Made by a program: the position numbers and the translations under genes. 64,000 bases of DNA from an uncultured Clostridia bacterium (GTDB lineage: Bacteria; Bacillota; Clostridia; Christensenellales; CAG-314). The notes beneath the pieces are model-generated. The model was not told the origin of the DNA and made no database searches. It saw only the letters and a program-made list of their open reading frames with translations. Where the stretch lies: the NCBI GenBank assembly GCA_947586855.1, contig CANPXV010000001.1, positions 1-64,000 of the forward strand, in the 5' to 3' direction. Shown here piece by piece: positions 8,383 to 16,412 of the stretch. Every line of letters starts with the position of its first letter. Position 1 is the stretch's first letter.

Positions 8383-10642
8383 CCTTGCCCTCCGCTGCAC
8401 TGCCGAAGAACCGCTGATGAAGGGCGTTTTCTTCCTGCAAAAATCTGCACAGATTGGTGGTGCGTGCCGCAATGTAGTTGTTGTGCACCATAAGCGCCAA
8501 TATCTTTTTGCTGCCCACCAACACCACCGCACGTTTGGCACGGGTGATGGCAGTGTACAGCAAATTTTTGTTGATTATCGTGGGCGGACCGCTGAGCAGG
8601 GGTATCACCACCACCTCAAACTCGCTGCCCTGACTTTTGTGTATGGTTATGGCGTAGGCCAGCTGCAAGTCGCTTATATCCTGCTGGGTATAGGTGGCCA
8701 CACGCCTGTCGTCCAACAGCACGCTTACCGTGCCGGAAGAGCGGTCTATGCCGCCGATAAAGCCGATGTCGCCGTTGAATACGCCCTGCCCCTCGCTGAA
8801 CGTGCCGTCCTCGTTTTGGCGGACAAAGGGCAGCTCGTAGTTGTTGACGGTCTGCATCACCCTGTCGCCCACACGCAATATGCTTTTGCCCACTGTAAGC
8901 TCCGCCTTGCCGTACTGACGGGGATTGAGGGCCTGTTGCAGCCTGTTGTTGAGGTTCTCCACACCGGCAACGCCGTTTTTGAGGGCACCCAGCACCTGAA
9001 TTTCCGACGAGGGCAGACCCGTCCACTTGGGCAGGCGAGACGTGACCAACTCCACCACCGTATCCGACACCTGCGCAAAATCGTTGTAGTTCATCACAAA
9101 GAAATCTCTGCTTTTGTTGTTGATTTCGGGCATTTTGCCGTGGTTGATGAGGTGGGCGTTGGTGACGATGAGGCTGTCCTCCGACTGCCTGTATATGTGC
9201 GTGAGGTAGCGTATCTCTATCACGCCGCTGCGTATGATATCGGCAAGCACATTGCCTGCGCCCACGCTGGGCAGTTGGTCTTTGTCTCCCACAAGCACCA
9301 GACGGGTGCCGCTTTCCAATGCGGCAAGCAGGCTGTACATCACCGATATATCCACCATGCTCAATTCGTCCACTATCACCACGTCGCAGGGCAGGGTGTT
9401 GTTGCGGTTGTACTTGAATTGCATCTTGTCGCCGTGCATTTCAAAGCCCAACAGGCGGTGTATCGTCTTGGCGTCGCTGCCCGTGGATTGTGCCAAACGC
9501 TTGGCGGCACGTCCCGTGGGGGCACAAAACTCCAAACGCATACCGTGAGAGGTAAGTATCTCGGCAATGCACTTGATGATGGTGGTTTTGCCCGTGCCGG
9601 GACCGCCCGTGATGACAGTGACGCCGTTGACCAGCGCCGACTTGACTGCGCCCAGCTGCCCTGCGTGGAAGGTCATGCCGTTGACCCGCTCAAATTGGGC
9701 AATGAGGCTGTCGGCGTCCATGGGTATGCGCCGTGCGTCGTGATTGAGGGTGATGAGACGAGAGGCAATGGCTTTTTCCAGCTTGTAGTATCTCAACAGC
9801 GAAATGCAGCGCTGCCCCTCCACGTCAAACACTTTGACGGTGGGTTCCAACACAAGCTTGGTGACGGTGTCCTCCACAAGCTGACCGTGCTCGGCCAGAT
9901 CCACACCCAACAGGGACGAGCATGCGCCCATCATGTCGTCGAAGAGCAGATAGGTGTTGCCCTGCTTGTCTGCCGCCTCTTTTAGCACGTACACAATGGC
10001 GGCACGCACCCTGAACTCGCTGACGGACTCCACGCCCATGCTGCGGGCGATCTTATCCGCCGTGACAAAGCCCACGCCGTCCACGTCGTCGATGAGACGG
10101 TAGGGGTTGGCCAGCACAAGCGAGCGGGTGTCGCCCTTGTAGATATTGTAAATTTTGACGGCAAGATTGACCGTTATACCGTAGCCCTGCAAAAACATTA
10201 TCTGCTCCTGCATCGCTTTCAGCTCGGCCACGGCGTTGGCTATATCCATTGCTTTTTTTTGCGAGATGCCCTTGACCTTGGTCAGCAGCATGGGGTTGTT
10301 TTCGATGACGCCAAAGGTGTCGTTGCCAAACATTTTGTATATGTTGGTGGCGGTAACTTCGCCCACGCCCTTGATGAGGCCGCTGCTGAGGTACTTGATT
10401 ATCCCCTCCTTGGAGGTAGGATCGCACACGGTGTAGCTCTCCACCGAAAGCTGCTCGCCATAGGTTTTGTGCACGGAAACACTGCCCGTAACGGTCAAAA
10501 CGGCCCCCACCGACAGCGCAGGAAAAGTGCCGACGCAGGTTATGTTGTCCCCATCGACGGTATCCAGACTTATCACGGTGTAGCCGTTTTCCTCGTTGCG
10601 ATAGATTATCGCCGCAACGGTGCCCTTGGCAGTCAAATTCAC
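8366..10642 (-). CDS. recD2: RecD2-type SF1B DNA helicase
   Basis: This 758-residue protein is a 5'-to-3' DNA helicase of the RecD2 class, acting without RecBC in Firmicutes DNA repair. The N-terminal OB-like region and helix-hairpin-helix segments span about residues 1-200. Walker A GGPGTGKTTIIKC is at about 345, the DELSMVD motif II at about 425 and the motif VI region with YTAITRAKRAVVLVG near 710. The start is GTG with AGGAG seven bases upstream; the metK stop is 9 bases before it. No gene for RecB or RecC is near. The tight packing suggests transcription from the metK promoter. Confidence 0.92.
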   Translation of the reverse strand: MNLTAKGTVAAIIYRNEENGYTVISLDTVDGDNITCVGTFPALSVGAVLTVTGSVSVHKTYGEQLSVESYTVCDPTSKEGIIKYLSSGLIKGVGEVTATNIYKMFGNDTFGVIENNPMLLTKVKGISQKKAMDIANAVAELKAMQEQIMFLQGYGITVNLAVKIYNIYKGDTRSLVLANPYRLIDDVDGVGFVTADKIARSMGVESVSEFRVRAAIVYVLKEAADKQGNTYLLFDDMMGACSSLLGVDLAEHGQLVEDTVTKLVLEPTVKVFDVEGQRCISLLRYYKLEKAIASRLITLNHDARRIPMDADSLIAQFERVNGMTFHAGQLGAVKSALVNGVTVITGGPGTGKTTIIKCIAEILTSHGMRLEFCAPTGRAAKRLAQSTGSDAKTIHRLLGFEMHGDKMQFKYNRNNTLPCDVVIVDELSMVDISVMYSLLAALESGTRLVLVGDKDQLPSVGAGNVLADIIRSGVIEIRYLTHIYRQSEDSLIVTNAHLINHGKMPEINNKSRDFFVMNYNDFAQVSDTVVELVTSRLPKWTGLPSSEIQVLGALKNGVAGVENLNNRLQQALNPRQYGKAELTVGKSILRVGDRVMQTVNNYELPFVRQNEDGTFSEGQGVFNGDIGFIGGIDRSSGTVSVLLDDRRVATYTQQDISDLQLAYAITIHKSQGSEFEVVVIPLLSGPPTIINKNLLYTAITRAKRAVVLVGSKKILALMVHNNYIAARTTNLCRFLQEENALHQRFFGSAAEGKDDKVD

Positions 10643-10651
10643 AGCAGGCTC

Positions 10652-11836
10652 CTAATCGAGATATTTTTTCAAATCGTCCACTTTGTCCAGACGCTCCCAG
10701 GCAAATTCCTCTCGGCCAAAGTGACCGTAGCTGGCCGTTGCCTTGTAGATGGGGCGCTGCAACTGAAATTTTTCTATTATCGCACGGGGGCGCAAGTCAA
10801 ACTCCTCCGCAATGATCTGTGACAGGGCAAAATCGGCAATCTTGCCCGTGCCGAAAGTGTTGACATCTATGCTGACGGGCTTGCTGCGGCCGATGGCGTA
10901 GCTGACCTGCAATTGTATCCTATCCGCCAAGCCTGCCGCCACAATGTTTTTGCAGATGTAGCGTGCCATATAGGTTGCCGAGCGGTCCACCTTGGTGGCG
11001 TCCTTGCCGGAGAAGGCTCCGCCGCCGTGGGCGCAATAGCCGCCGTAGGTATCCACAATGATTTTGCGGCCCGTCAGTCCGCTGTCCGCCGCAGGGCCGC
11101 CAATCTCGAAGCGCCCCGTGGGGTTGATGTAGTACTTGGTTTCCTCGTCCAACAGCTCCAACGGCACCACCTTGCGTATGACGTGGTCTATCATATCCTT
11201 TGCGATAGTGGCGCTGTCCACATCGGGGCCGTGCTGTGTGGACAACACAATGGTATCCACGCGGTAGGGTTTGTTGTTTTCGTCGTACTCCACTGTCACC
11301 TGACATTTGCCGTCGGGGCGCAGGTAATCCACAATGCCCTGCTTGCGCACCTCGGCCAAACGGCGGCTGATACGCTGCGCCAATGTGATGGCCATGGGCA
11401 TGTACTCGGGGGTTTCGTTGCAGGCAAAGCCAAACATCATGCCCTGGTCGCCTGCGCCGTAGATATCCAGCAGCTCGCCCCTGTTGCGATATTCGTCCGA
11501 GCGATCCACGCCCAAGGCGATATCGGGCGACTGCTTGTCCAGCGAAATGATAACGCCGCAGCTGTCGGCGTCAAAGCCGAACTTGGCACGGGTGTAGCCT
11601 ATCTCTCGCACGGTGTCCCGCACGATCTTGGCGTAGTCCACAACAGCTGTGGTGGTGATTTGCCCCATCACAAAGACCGTGCCCGTGCACACCACCGTCT
11701 CGCATGCCACGCGGGCGTCGGGATCGGAGGCCAGAATAGCGTCCAATATGGCGTCGGAAATCTGATCGCACATCTTGTCGGGATGCCCCTCGGTGACGCT
11801 TTCGGAGGTAAAAAATCTGTGTTTGTTGTTCTTCAT
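10652..11836 (-). CDS. metK: S-adenosylmethionine synthetase
   Basis: MetK (394 residues) makes SAM from methionine and ATP in the cytosol. The three-domain family signatures are present: [20 protein letters not shown] at the N-terminus, [10 protein letters not shown] (about residue 125) and [17 protein letters not shown] (about 270). Length is normal. GGGAG lies before the ATG. The gene follows a SAM-I riboswitch with its own terminator hairpin, so the product represses its own synthesis. It is the first gene of a possible seven-gene operon. Confidence 0.98.
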   Translation of the reverse strand: MKNNKHRFFTSESVTEGHPDKMCDQISDAILDAILASDPDARVACETVVCTGTVFVMGQITTTAVVDYAKIVRDTVREIGYTRAKFGFDADSCGVIISLDKQSPDIALGVDRSDEYRNRGELLDIYGAGDQGMMFGFACNETPEYMPMAITLAQRISRRLAEVRKQGIVDYLRPDGKCQVTVEYDENNKPYRVDTIVLSTQHGPDVDSATIAKDMIDHVIRKVVPLELLDEETKYYINPTGRFEIGGPAADSGLTGRKIIVDTYGGYCAHGGGAFSGKDATKVDRSATYMARYICKNIVAAGLADRIQLQVSYAIGRSKPVSIDVNTFGTGKIADFALSQIIAEEFDLRPRAIIEKFQLQRPIYKATASYGHFGREEFAWERLDKVDDLKKYLD

Positions 11837-11872
11837 ACGTTCTCCCGTTACCTATCCAATGGCTGCGGCTTC

Positions 11873-11902
11873 AAAAAAGCGCCTTGCACCGTGACAAGAC
11901 GC
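11873..11902 (-). terminator. Riboswitch expression-platform terminator before metK
   Basis: On the minus strand GCGTCTTG pairs with CAAGGCGC across an 8-base loop and is followed by TTTTTT, forming a classic intrinsic terminator 37 bases before the metK start. It lies directly downstream of the SAM-I aptamer and would form when SAM is bound. Confidence 0.9.
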
Positions 11903-11923
11903 ACAAAATCAGCCCTTCGCCGT

Positions 11924-12024
11924 CCCATCTTTCGACAACCGTCGCGGAATTTAGCACCTAACGCAAAAAAATTTTTAGGTTGCTGTGACTTCACCGAGTC
12001 CGTCTCTCCGTCACTCTCGATAGG
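11924..12024 (-). promoter_or_regulatory. SAM-I (S-box) riboswitch aptamer
   Basis: The minus strand shows the S-box core: CCTATCGAGAG at the 5' side, a GGTGAAGTCACAGCAACCT segment, and AGGTGCTAAATTCC in the P3 region. The outer P1 helix closes between CCTATC (12019-12024) and GATGGG (11924-11929). The aptamer is followed at once by a terminator and then metK. Binding of SAM is expected to switch transcription off. Confidence 0.93.
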
Positions 12025-12032
12025 TTAGTGAT

Positions 12033-12062
12033 ATTGTACCACCCGACGGGCAGCTTTGTCAA
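12033..12062 (-). promoter_or_regulatory. Promoter of the S-box/metK operon
   Basis: A consensus -35 TTGACA (12057-12062) and -10 TACAAT (12033-12038) are 18 bases apart, placing the transcript start just before the riboswitch P1 helix. Confidence 0.88.
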
Positions 12063-12132
12063 GAAGATAGCCGCCTTGCGGCAATTTTTTCGCAAAAGAT
12101 GTCTGTGCCGTTCTGCTTTTGGTCGGATAAAT

Positions 12133-12166
12133 GCCAAAATGGACCTCTTCCTTGCGGAAAAGGTCC
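12133..12166 (-). terminator. Terminator of the surface-polymer operon
   Basis: An 11-bp stem (GGACCTTTTCC / GGAAGAGGTCC, one G-U pair) with a GCAA tetraloop is followed by ATTTTGGC on the minus strand. It lies 58 bases after the last gene of the 18107-12224 operon. Confidence 0.7.
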
Positions 12167-12223
12167 AAATAGTGACAATGGGGTGGGGATTTTTGCAAAA
12201 TATCCCCACAACAAAAGGACGAA

Positions 12224-12544
12224 CTACTCCTTGTCGGGCTGCTCGGCGGGCTCTTGTGCGTCGTCGGGTTGCTCGACTGCCTCTTTTGCTTCGTCAACGG
12301 GTTGCTCGTCAGCGGGCGTTTCGGGGTTGTCGGCGACAGTGGCCACTTCCAGCGCAGATTCGTCCAGAACGTGCACTTCGCCCTCGGCGTCCTTGTTTTT
12401 GGATGGGTCGTCGTTTTTGTGCAGCTTGTTTTTGAAGCGGCGCCACACCACCGTCAGCGATGCGCCCACCGCCACAACGGCTGCCGTGATACTTGTGGCC
12501 AGGATAGTGATGGCCGACGGATCGATATAAGCCAATAAATTCAT
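12224..12544 (-). CDS. Small membrane protein with acidic cytosolic tail
   Basis: A 106-residue protein of unknown function. The N-terminus MNLLAYIDPSAITILATSI leads into a single transmembrane helix (about residues 8-33), then a basic stop-transfer segment RRFKNKLHK and a 60-residue tail rich in Glu, Asp, Pro and Ala. No enzymatic motif is seen. It follows the YidC-TagF fusion gene by 18 bases on the same strand. Its single helix and position suggest an accessory partner of the fusion protein, which is inference only. Confidence 0.75.
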   Translation of the reverse strand: MNLLAYIDPSAITILATSITAAVVAVGASLTVVWRRFKNKLHKNDDPSKNKDAEGEVHVLDESALEVATVADNPETPADEQPVDEAKEAVEQPDDAQEPAEQPDKE

Positions 12545-12562
12545 AATTTCACCTACCTTTTG

Positions 12563-14650
12563 TTATTTTCTTTTGTTTTGTTTGGCAATCAGAGAGTTGA
12601 GTATGTACTTGGCGCCCACTCGGCCCGCAGTGCCGTGATTGAAAATGAATCGCTCGTAGCAGGCGTTGATCTGCTCAGTGTAGCGTTGACGTTCGTCAAA
12701 CAGCCGTTGCACCGTGGCGGCCAACTCGGAGGGCAGTTTGTCCTTGTCCAGATTGACGCCGATGATATCCCGCAGTTGAATTTCCACAGGGGTGAGGCCG
12801 ATTTTTTGCCAATTGGGGTTCAGCACCTTCATCTGTGTGTTGACAAACAGCACGGGGCGGCCGGTGGCAAAGGCAAACTCCGCCGAAATGCCCGACCAGT
12901 CGGTGATGAGCAGGTCGGATGTGTACACCGAGTCATTGCCGGAAAAATCCGTCTCGAAGCGCAATTTTTCCGACGGAACGTCCTTGTAGCGCTCCATGAT
13001 ACCGTTCAATCGGCCGCCGTAGCGCTTGACGTACTCCGGATGGGGGCGCACGATGAGCTGCACATCGGTGGGCAGCAGTGCGGCAACGATGTCGTCCAGA
13101 CAGGAGTCGAGGATGTTGTCGTCGTTCCAGGAGGGGGCAATCAGCACTTTGCGCACGCCGTCGCTGGTTTGCGATTGCGTTTTGCGGAAGGAATCCACCA
13201 AGTTGTCCAGCAGGGGAAAGCCGAACTCCACCAGATTTTTTGCGGGCAGGCCGTACACCTGCTCGGTGGCACGCACCTCCTCCACAACGTGAGGACCGCT
13301 GCAAAACACGGTGTCGAAGTTGTCCAAAGCGCCCTCCTTGAAGCCCATATGCACGCTCATTGCGTCGTGCGGGACGTAGATATACTCGGTATCCTTTTTG
13401 AGGAAGGAGCGTTTGAGGTAGTACTTGCCCAGCTCGGGCGTGGTCATGATAAAGATGTCCGTTTCCACCAGCATCATCAGCACGGCCGTCTTTTTGAGGC
13501 TGATAAAGTAGGGCTTGATGCGGGGTTCCGTCTGTGCCCACTCGAAGATGGCGTCGTTGAAGTCGTTTGTGACGTAGTGTATTGGCACGTCGCACATTTT
13601 CAGCAGTTCGCACAGTATTTCTTTGTAGTATTTGACAAAGCCGCTCTTTTCGGAGTAGACCACGATGTGCTTGTTGCCGACTTTTTTGAAGCGCTTGTAG
13701 TCCTCTTTTTCTTTCTGCCGCATTTGCTTGTAGCGAGGGTCGGATTTGTCCATTGCGCCAAAGGCGCGGGCCTCGGCAAGGGCCTTGCGGCTTTCTTCCA
13801 GCGCCTGATAGTCAACATGCTTTTTGGGGTTTATCAGCCAATTTAGCAGGTACATCACCGCCACAGACAGCAGGTTGGACGCCACCCAATACAGCGCCGT
13901 GGCCGTGGCCACAAATATGCCCAACACCAGTGACAGCGCCACGCTAAGCGCCATCATGCCGTATTTGTTGAGGTTGCCCTGCTCGTGCTGGATGACGTTG
14001 GAAAGGTTCTGCGTAAAGCACATCACCCAAGCGGACAGCGCCGCCACCACCGATACCAGCGTGTACCAACCCCACACGGTGCTGGGCTGCACCAACAGGT
14101 CCAATCCCAAAAACATGGTGTCGAAGTCGGCAATTTTCCCTGCCAAGTCGGCCAGCACGGCGGGATCGACATTGGCAATGACGGTGGAGGAAGTTATCGT
14201 GCCGCTTTTGATAGCCTGCAAAATGACGATCTGCTCTTCGGGGTCCACATTGAGGTGGGCGGCAAGCGCATCTATCACGACGGGATCCACCTCAAACAGG
14301 TAGTTGAGGGGGCGGTCGATGACGGCAATGACGCCCAGCAACAGCAAGATCTGTATCACCAGCGGCACCAGCGTCAGCAACGGGTGATATTTTTCCCGTT
14401 TGAACAGCTTGACCTGCTCTTCGGCGATGGCGTCGGCGTTGCCGTACAGACGTGCCTTGATAAAGTTGATCTCCGGCTGCATTTTGACCATCAATATGGA
14501 GTTTTTTTGTATCCATACCGAGATGGGCATCAGCACCAACTTGGTGATAAGCGTAAACAGAATGATGACAAGACCATAGTTTTTTACCAACAAAAAACAG
14601 CCTTCCATCAGCTTGCCCAAGGGCCAGCACAAGTAGTAAACGAAATCCAT
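12563..14650 (-). CDS. Fusion of YidC/Oxa1-type insertase and TagF-like CDP-glycerol glycerophosphotransferase
   Basis: This 695-residue protein joins two known families. Residues 1 to about 300 form a YidC/Oxa1 insertase: first membrane helix, cytosolic hairpin (QPEINFIKARLYGN, LFKREKYHPLL), further helices and the family ending WVASNLLSVAVMYLLNWL-INPKK. The groove arginine of YidC is replaced by lysine in LITKLVLMP. Residues about 325-695 match the TagB/TagF glycerophosphotransferases: APSWNDDN, RPHPEYVKRY, LLITDWSGISAEFA, RPVLFVNT. That family polymerises glycerol phosphate from CDP-glycerol into teichoic-acid-like chains on the inner membrane face. AGGAG lies before ATG 14650; an in-frame start at 14707 lacks one. 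The two halves are in one uninterrupted frame. Function as a polymerase anchored by an insertase-like domain is inferred. Confidence 0.85.
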   Translation of the reverse strand: MDFVYYLCWPLGKLMEGCFLLVKNYGLVIILFTLITKLVLMPISVWIQKNSILMVKMQPEINFIKARLYGNADAIAEEQVKLFKREKYHPLLTLVPLVIQILLLLGVIAVIDRPLNYLFEVDPVVIDALAAHLNVDPEEQIVILQAIKSGTITSSTVIANVDPAVLADLAGKIADFDTMFLGLDLLVQPSTVWGWYTLVSVVAALSAWVMCFTQNLSNVIQHEQGNLNKYGMMALSVALSLVLGIFVATATALYWVASNLLSVAVMYLLNWLINPKKHVDYQALEESRKALAEARAFGAMDKSDPRYKQMRQKEKEDYKRFKKVGNKHIVVYSEKSGFVKYYKEILCELLKMCDVPIHYVTNDFNDAIFEWAQTEPRIKPYFISLKKTAVLMMLVETDIFIMTTPELGKYYLKRSFLKKDTEYIYVPHDAMSVHMGFKEGALDNFDTVFCSGPHVVEEVRATEQVYGLPAKNLVEFGFPLLDNLVDSFRKTQSQTSDGVRKVLIAPSWNDDNILDSCLDDIVAALLPTDVQLIVRPHPEYVKRYGGRLNGIMERYKDVPSEKLRFETDFSGNDSVYTSDLLITDWSGISAEFAFATGRPVLFVNTQMKVLNPNWQKIGLTPVEIQLRDIIGVNLDKDKLPSELAATVQRLFDERQRYTEQINACYERFIFNHGTAGRVGAKYILNSLIAKQNKRK

Positions 14651-14717
14651 TGTATCTCCTGATTGGGTTGTGCGCAACAAGCGGCCTGCACAAAACGTTG
14701 CGGCCAACCGCCGTTTA

Positions 14718-16409
14718 TCAATCCGTAAGCTGCTTGTTGAGGTGCAGCTCCTCTTCTATCGACCAATTGTCAAAGTTGCGGGCGTCCCCCACCACCTTGT
14801 AGCGCACGGCCAGCAGCTCTCGCGAATAGGTGTGGCTGACGGTGTACCTCACCACGGGGTCGTCCTCGGGGATGTCGAACACCGATCGGCCGTAATTGAA
14901 GTCCTGCGAGGGTGTGATACCCGCCGACTTGAACACCGTTGCCCACAGATTTTCGTGCGAGGTGGGCGCAACGGACTTGACAAGTCTGGCATTTGTTGCC
15001 CCCGACGGCTTGACAAACAGCGCCGTCAGCTGGGGCGAATCGTAGTAGGCGCCGCCCAGCACATCGGCAAGGGCGTGGTCGCCCGTGATGATGATGGTTG
15101 CGTTGTCGTAGAGCCCCTTGGCTTTGAGGTTGTCGATATATTTTTGTATATACGCAAAGTTTTCCAGCGCAAGGCGTGCGCCCGCTTTGGCGGTGGTGGC
15201 GGCGTGGCAGCCGTCCTTGTGTATAAAGTAGAATGCCTTGTCCTCTGCCGAGTCGAATTGTCCGTCGGGCAGACCATAGCAGGAATACTTGGCGTTGCCG
15301 TCTGCATCCGACTCCTCGATAAAGTTGTTGCTTGTGGACGAATCCAGATGTATCACCCGCTTGGCAAGGTAGGGCAGCTCTCGATACAAGCCCACGCCCA
15401 CCACGCTGAACGCCAATTGCACCCTGTCGGACACTTGGTAGCTGGCGCTGAGCGCACGGTTGGCAACGTAGTCGGGCAGGTCCTTGGCGTCGTCGAAGCT
15501 GTAATATTGCTGCGTGTACAAATGGACGCTGTATCCGTTGTTGTGCAGCTCGTTGAGGGGCAGCGGTTTTTTGTAGCTCTCCCGCAGCCAGCTGGCACGC
15601 ATCATGTGCGGGTCGTACTCGTTGCAGGTGAGCATGTGCGCTATTGCGGGGAAGGTCTGCGAATAGCACGCCAGATGCGCCTGAAACCAAGTGAAGCCCT
15701 CCAAGTTGTCAAACACCTGCGGCTGTTGGTTGTAGGCCTCCTCGGCAAAGGTCTCGTCAAAGCGGTCGATGATAAACCAATATATGTTGGATCGGGTGGC
15801 CGCTGTGCGCACGTTGGCGTCGGTGAGAATGTACCGCTCGGTATGCACAGCGTTATCCGCTTGCTTGTCGTACATCTCGCCGTTGGTGGCCGCCACAAAA
15901 ATGGGCGCAACCACCTGCGTGGCCAGCACGATGACAGCCAGCACCACTCCCACAAAGGAAATGATGTTTTTGCGGTCCTTCAAGCAGGCAAGCACTATCC
16001 CCACGGCCACAACCGCTATCCATATGACGGCGTTGAGCCAGGCGCTGACGGCGGAAATGCCCTCGCCTTCGAGGTAGTCGCCGCCCAGCGAATCCAGCTG
16101 CCCGTTGAGATAGTTGCCCTGCACAAAGCACATCAGCGCAAGGGTTATCAAAATGGAGCACACTATGCGAAAGGCCCTTTTCGGCAGAAAAAACACCGCC
16201 GCAAACAGCACCGCCACCGCCAGAAAGAAAAATCCCACGCACACGGGGAAGAAATCTCCCAGCGTAAAAACATATTGCGCAAAGTTGGCCCCGTACACCT
16301 CGAAGGGCACACTGATAAGCAGCGTAAGAGGCAATGGCACCGCCGCCAACAACGACAGCCCAATGCGCATCAGTATCGTCTTTTTGTCTGCTTTCTTTTG
16401 TTTGTTCAT
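14718..16409 (-). CDS. Alkaline-phosphatase-superfamily membrane enzyme (sulfatase / phosphoglycerol-transferase-like), copy 1
   Basis: A 563-residue protein with about five N-terminal membrane helices (residues 10-190) and an extracytoplasmic domain resembling the sulfatase/LTA-synthase superfamily. Likely metal-site elements are NIYWFIIDRFDE (about residue 230) and the TGDHA motif (about 450); YTQTFPAIAHML-type sequence follows the first. Relatives transfer phosphoglycerol or phosphoethanolamine onto surface glycans, but the substrate here is unknown. It is a close tandem paralogue of the gene at 16413-18107, which ends 3 bases upstream. It precedes the YidC-TagF fusion by 67 bases. Confidence 0.75.
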   Translation of the reverse strand: MNKQKKADKKTILMRIGLSLLAAVPLPLTLLISVPFEVYGANFAQYVFTLGDFFPVCVGFFFLAVAVLFAAVFFLPKRAFRIVCSILITLALMCFVQGNYLNGQLDSLGGDYLEGEGISAVSAWLNAVIWIAVVAVGIVLACLKDRKNIISFVGVVLAVIVLATQVVAPIFVAATNGEMYDKQADNAVHTERYILTDANVRTAATRSNIYWFIIDRFDETFAEEAYNQQPQVFDNLEGFTWFQAHLACYSQTFPAIAHMLTCNEYDPHMMRASWLRESYKKPLPLNELHNNGYSVHLYTQQYYSFDDAKDLPDYVANRALSASYQVSDRVQLAFSVVGVGLYRELPYLAKRVIHLDSSTSNNFIEESDADGNAKYSCYGLPDGQFDSAEDKAFYFIHKDGCHAATTAKAGARLALENFAYIQKYIDNLKAKGLYDNATIIITGDHALADVLGGAYYDSPQLTALFVKPSGATNARLVKSVAPTSHENLWATVFKSAGITPSQDFNYGRSVFDIPEDDPVVRYTVSHTYSRELLAVRYKVVGDARNFDNWSIEEELHLNKQLTD

Positions 16410-16412
16410 TTG

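Noticed and set aside
8225..9985. 586-codon plus-strand frame opposite recD2
   Set aside because: It covers a conserved helicase on the other strand and has a His/Gln/Val-rich shadow composition.
12061..12088. Plus-strand terminator (GCCGC CTT GCGGC then AATTTTTT)
   Set aside because: The stem is only 5 bp and no plus-strand gene precedes it.
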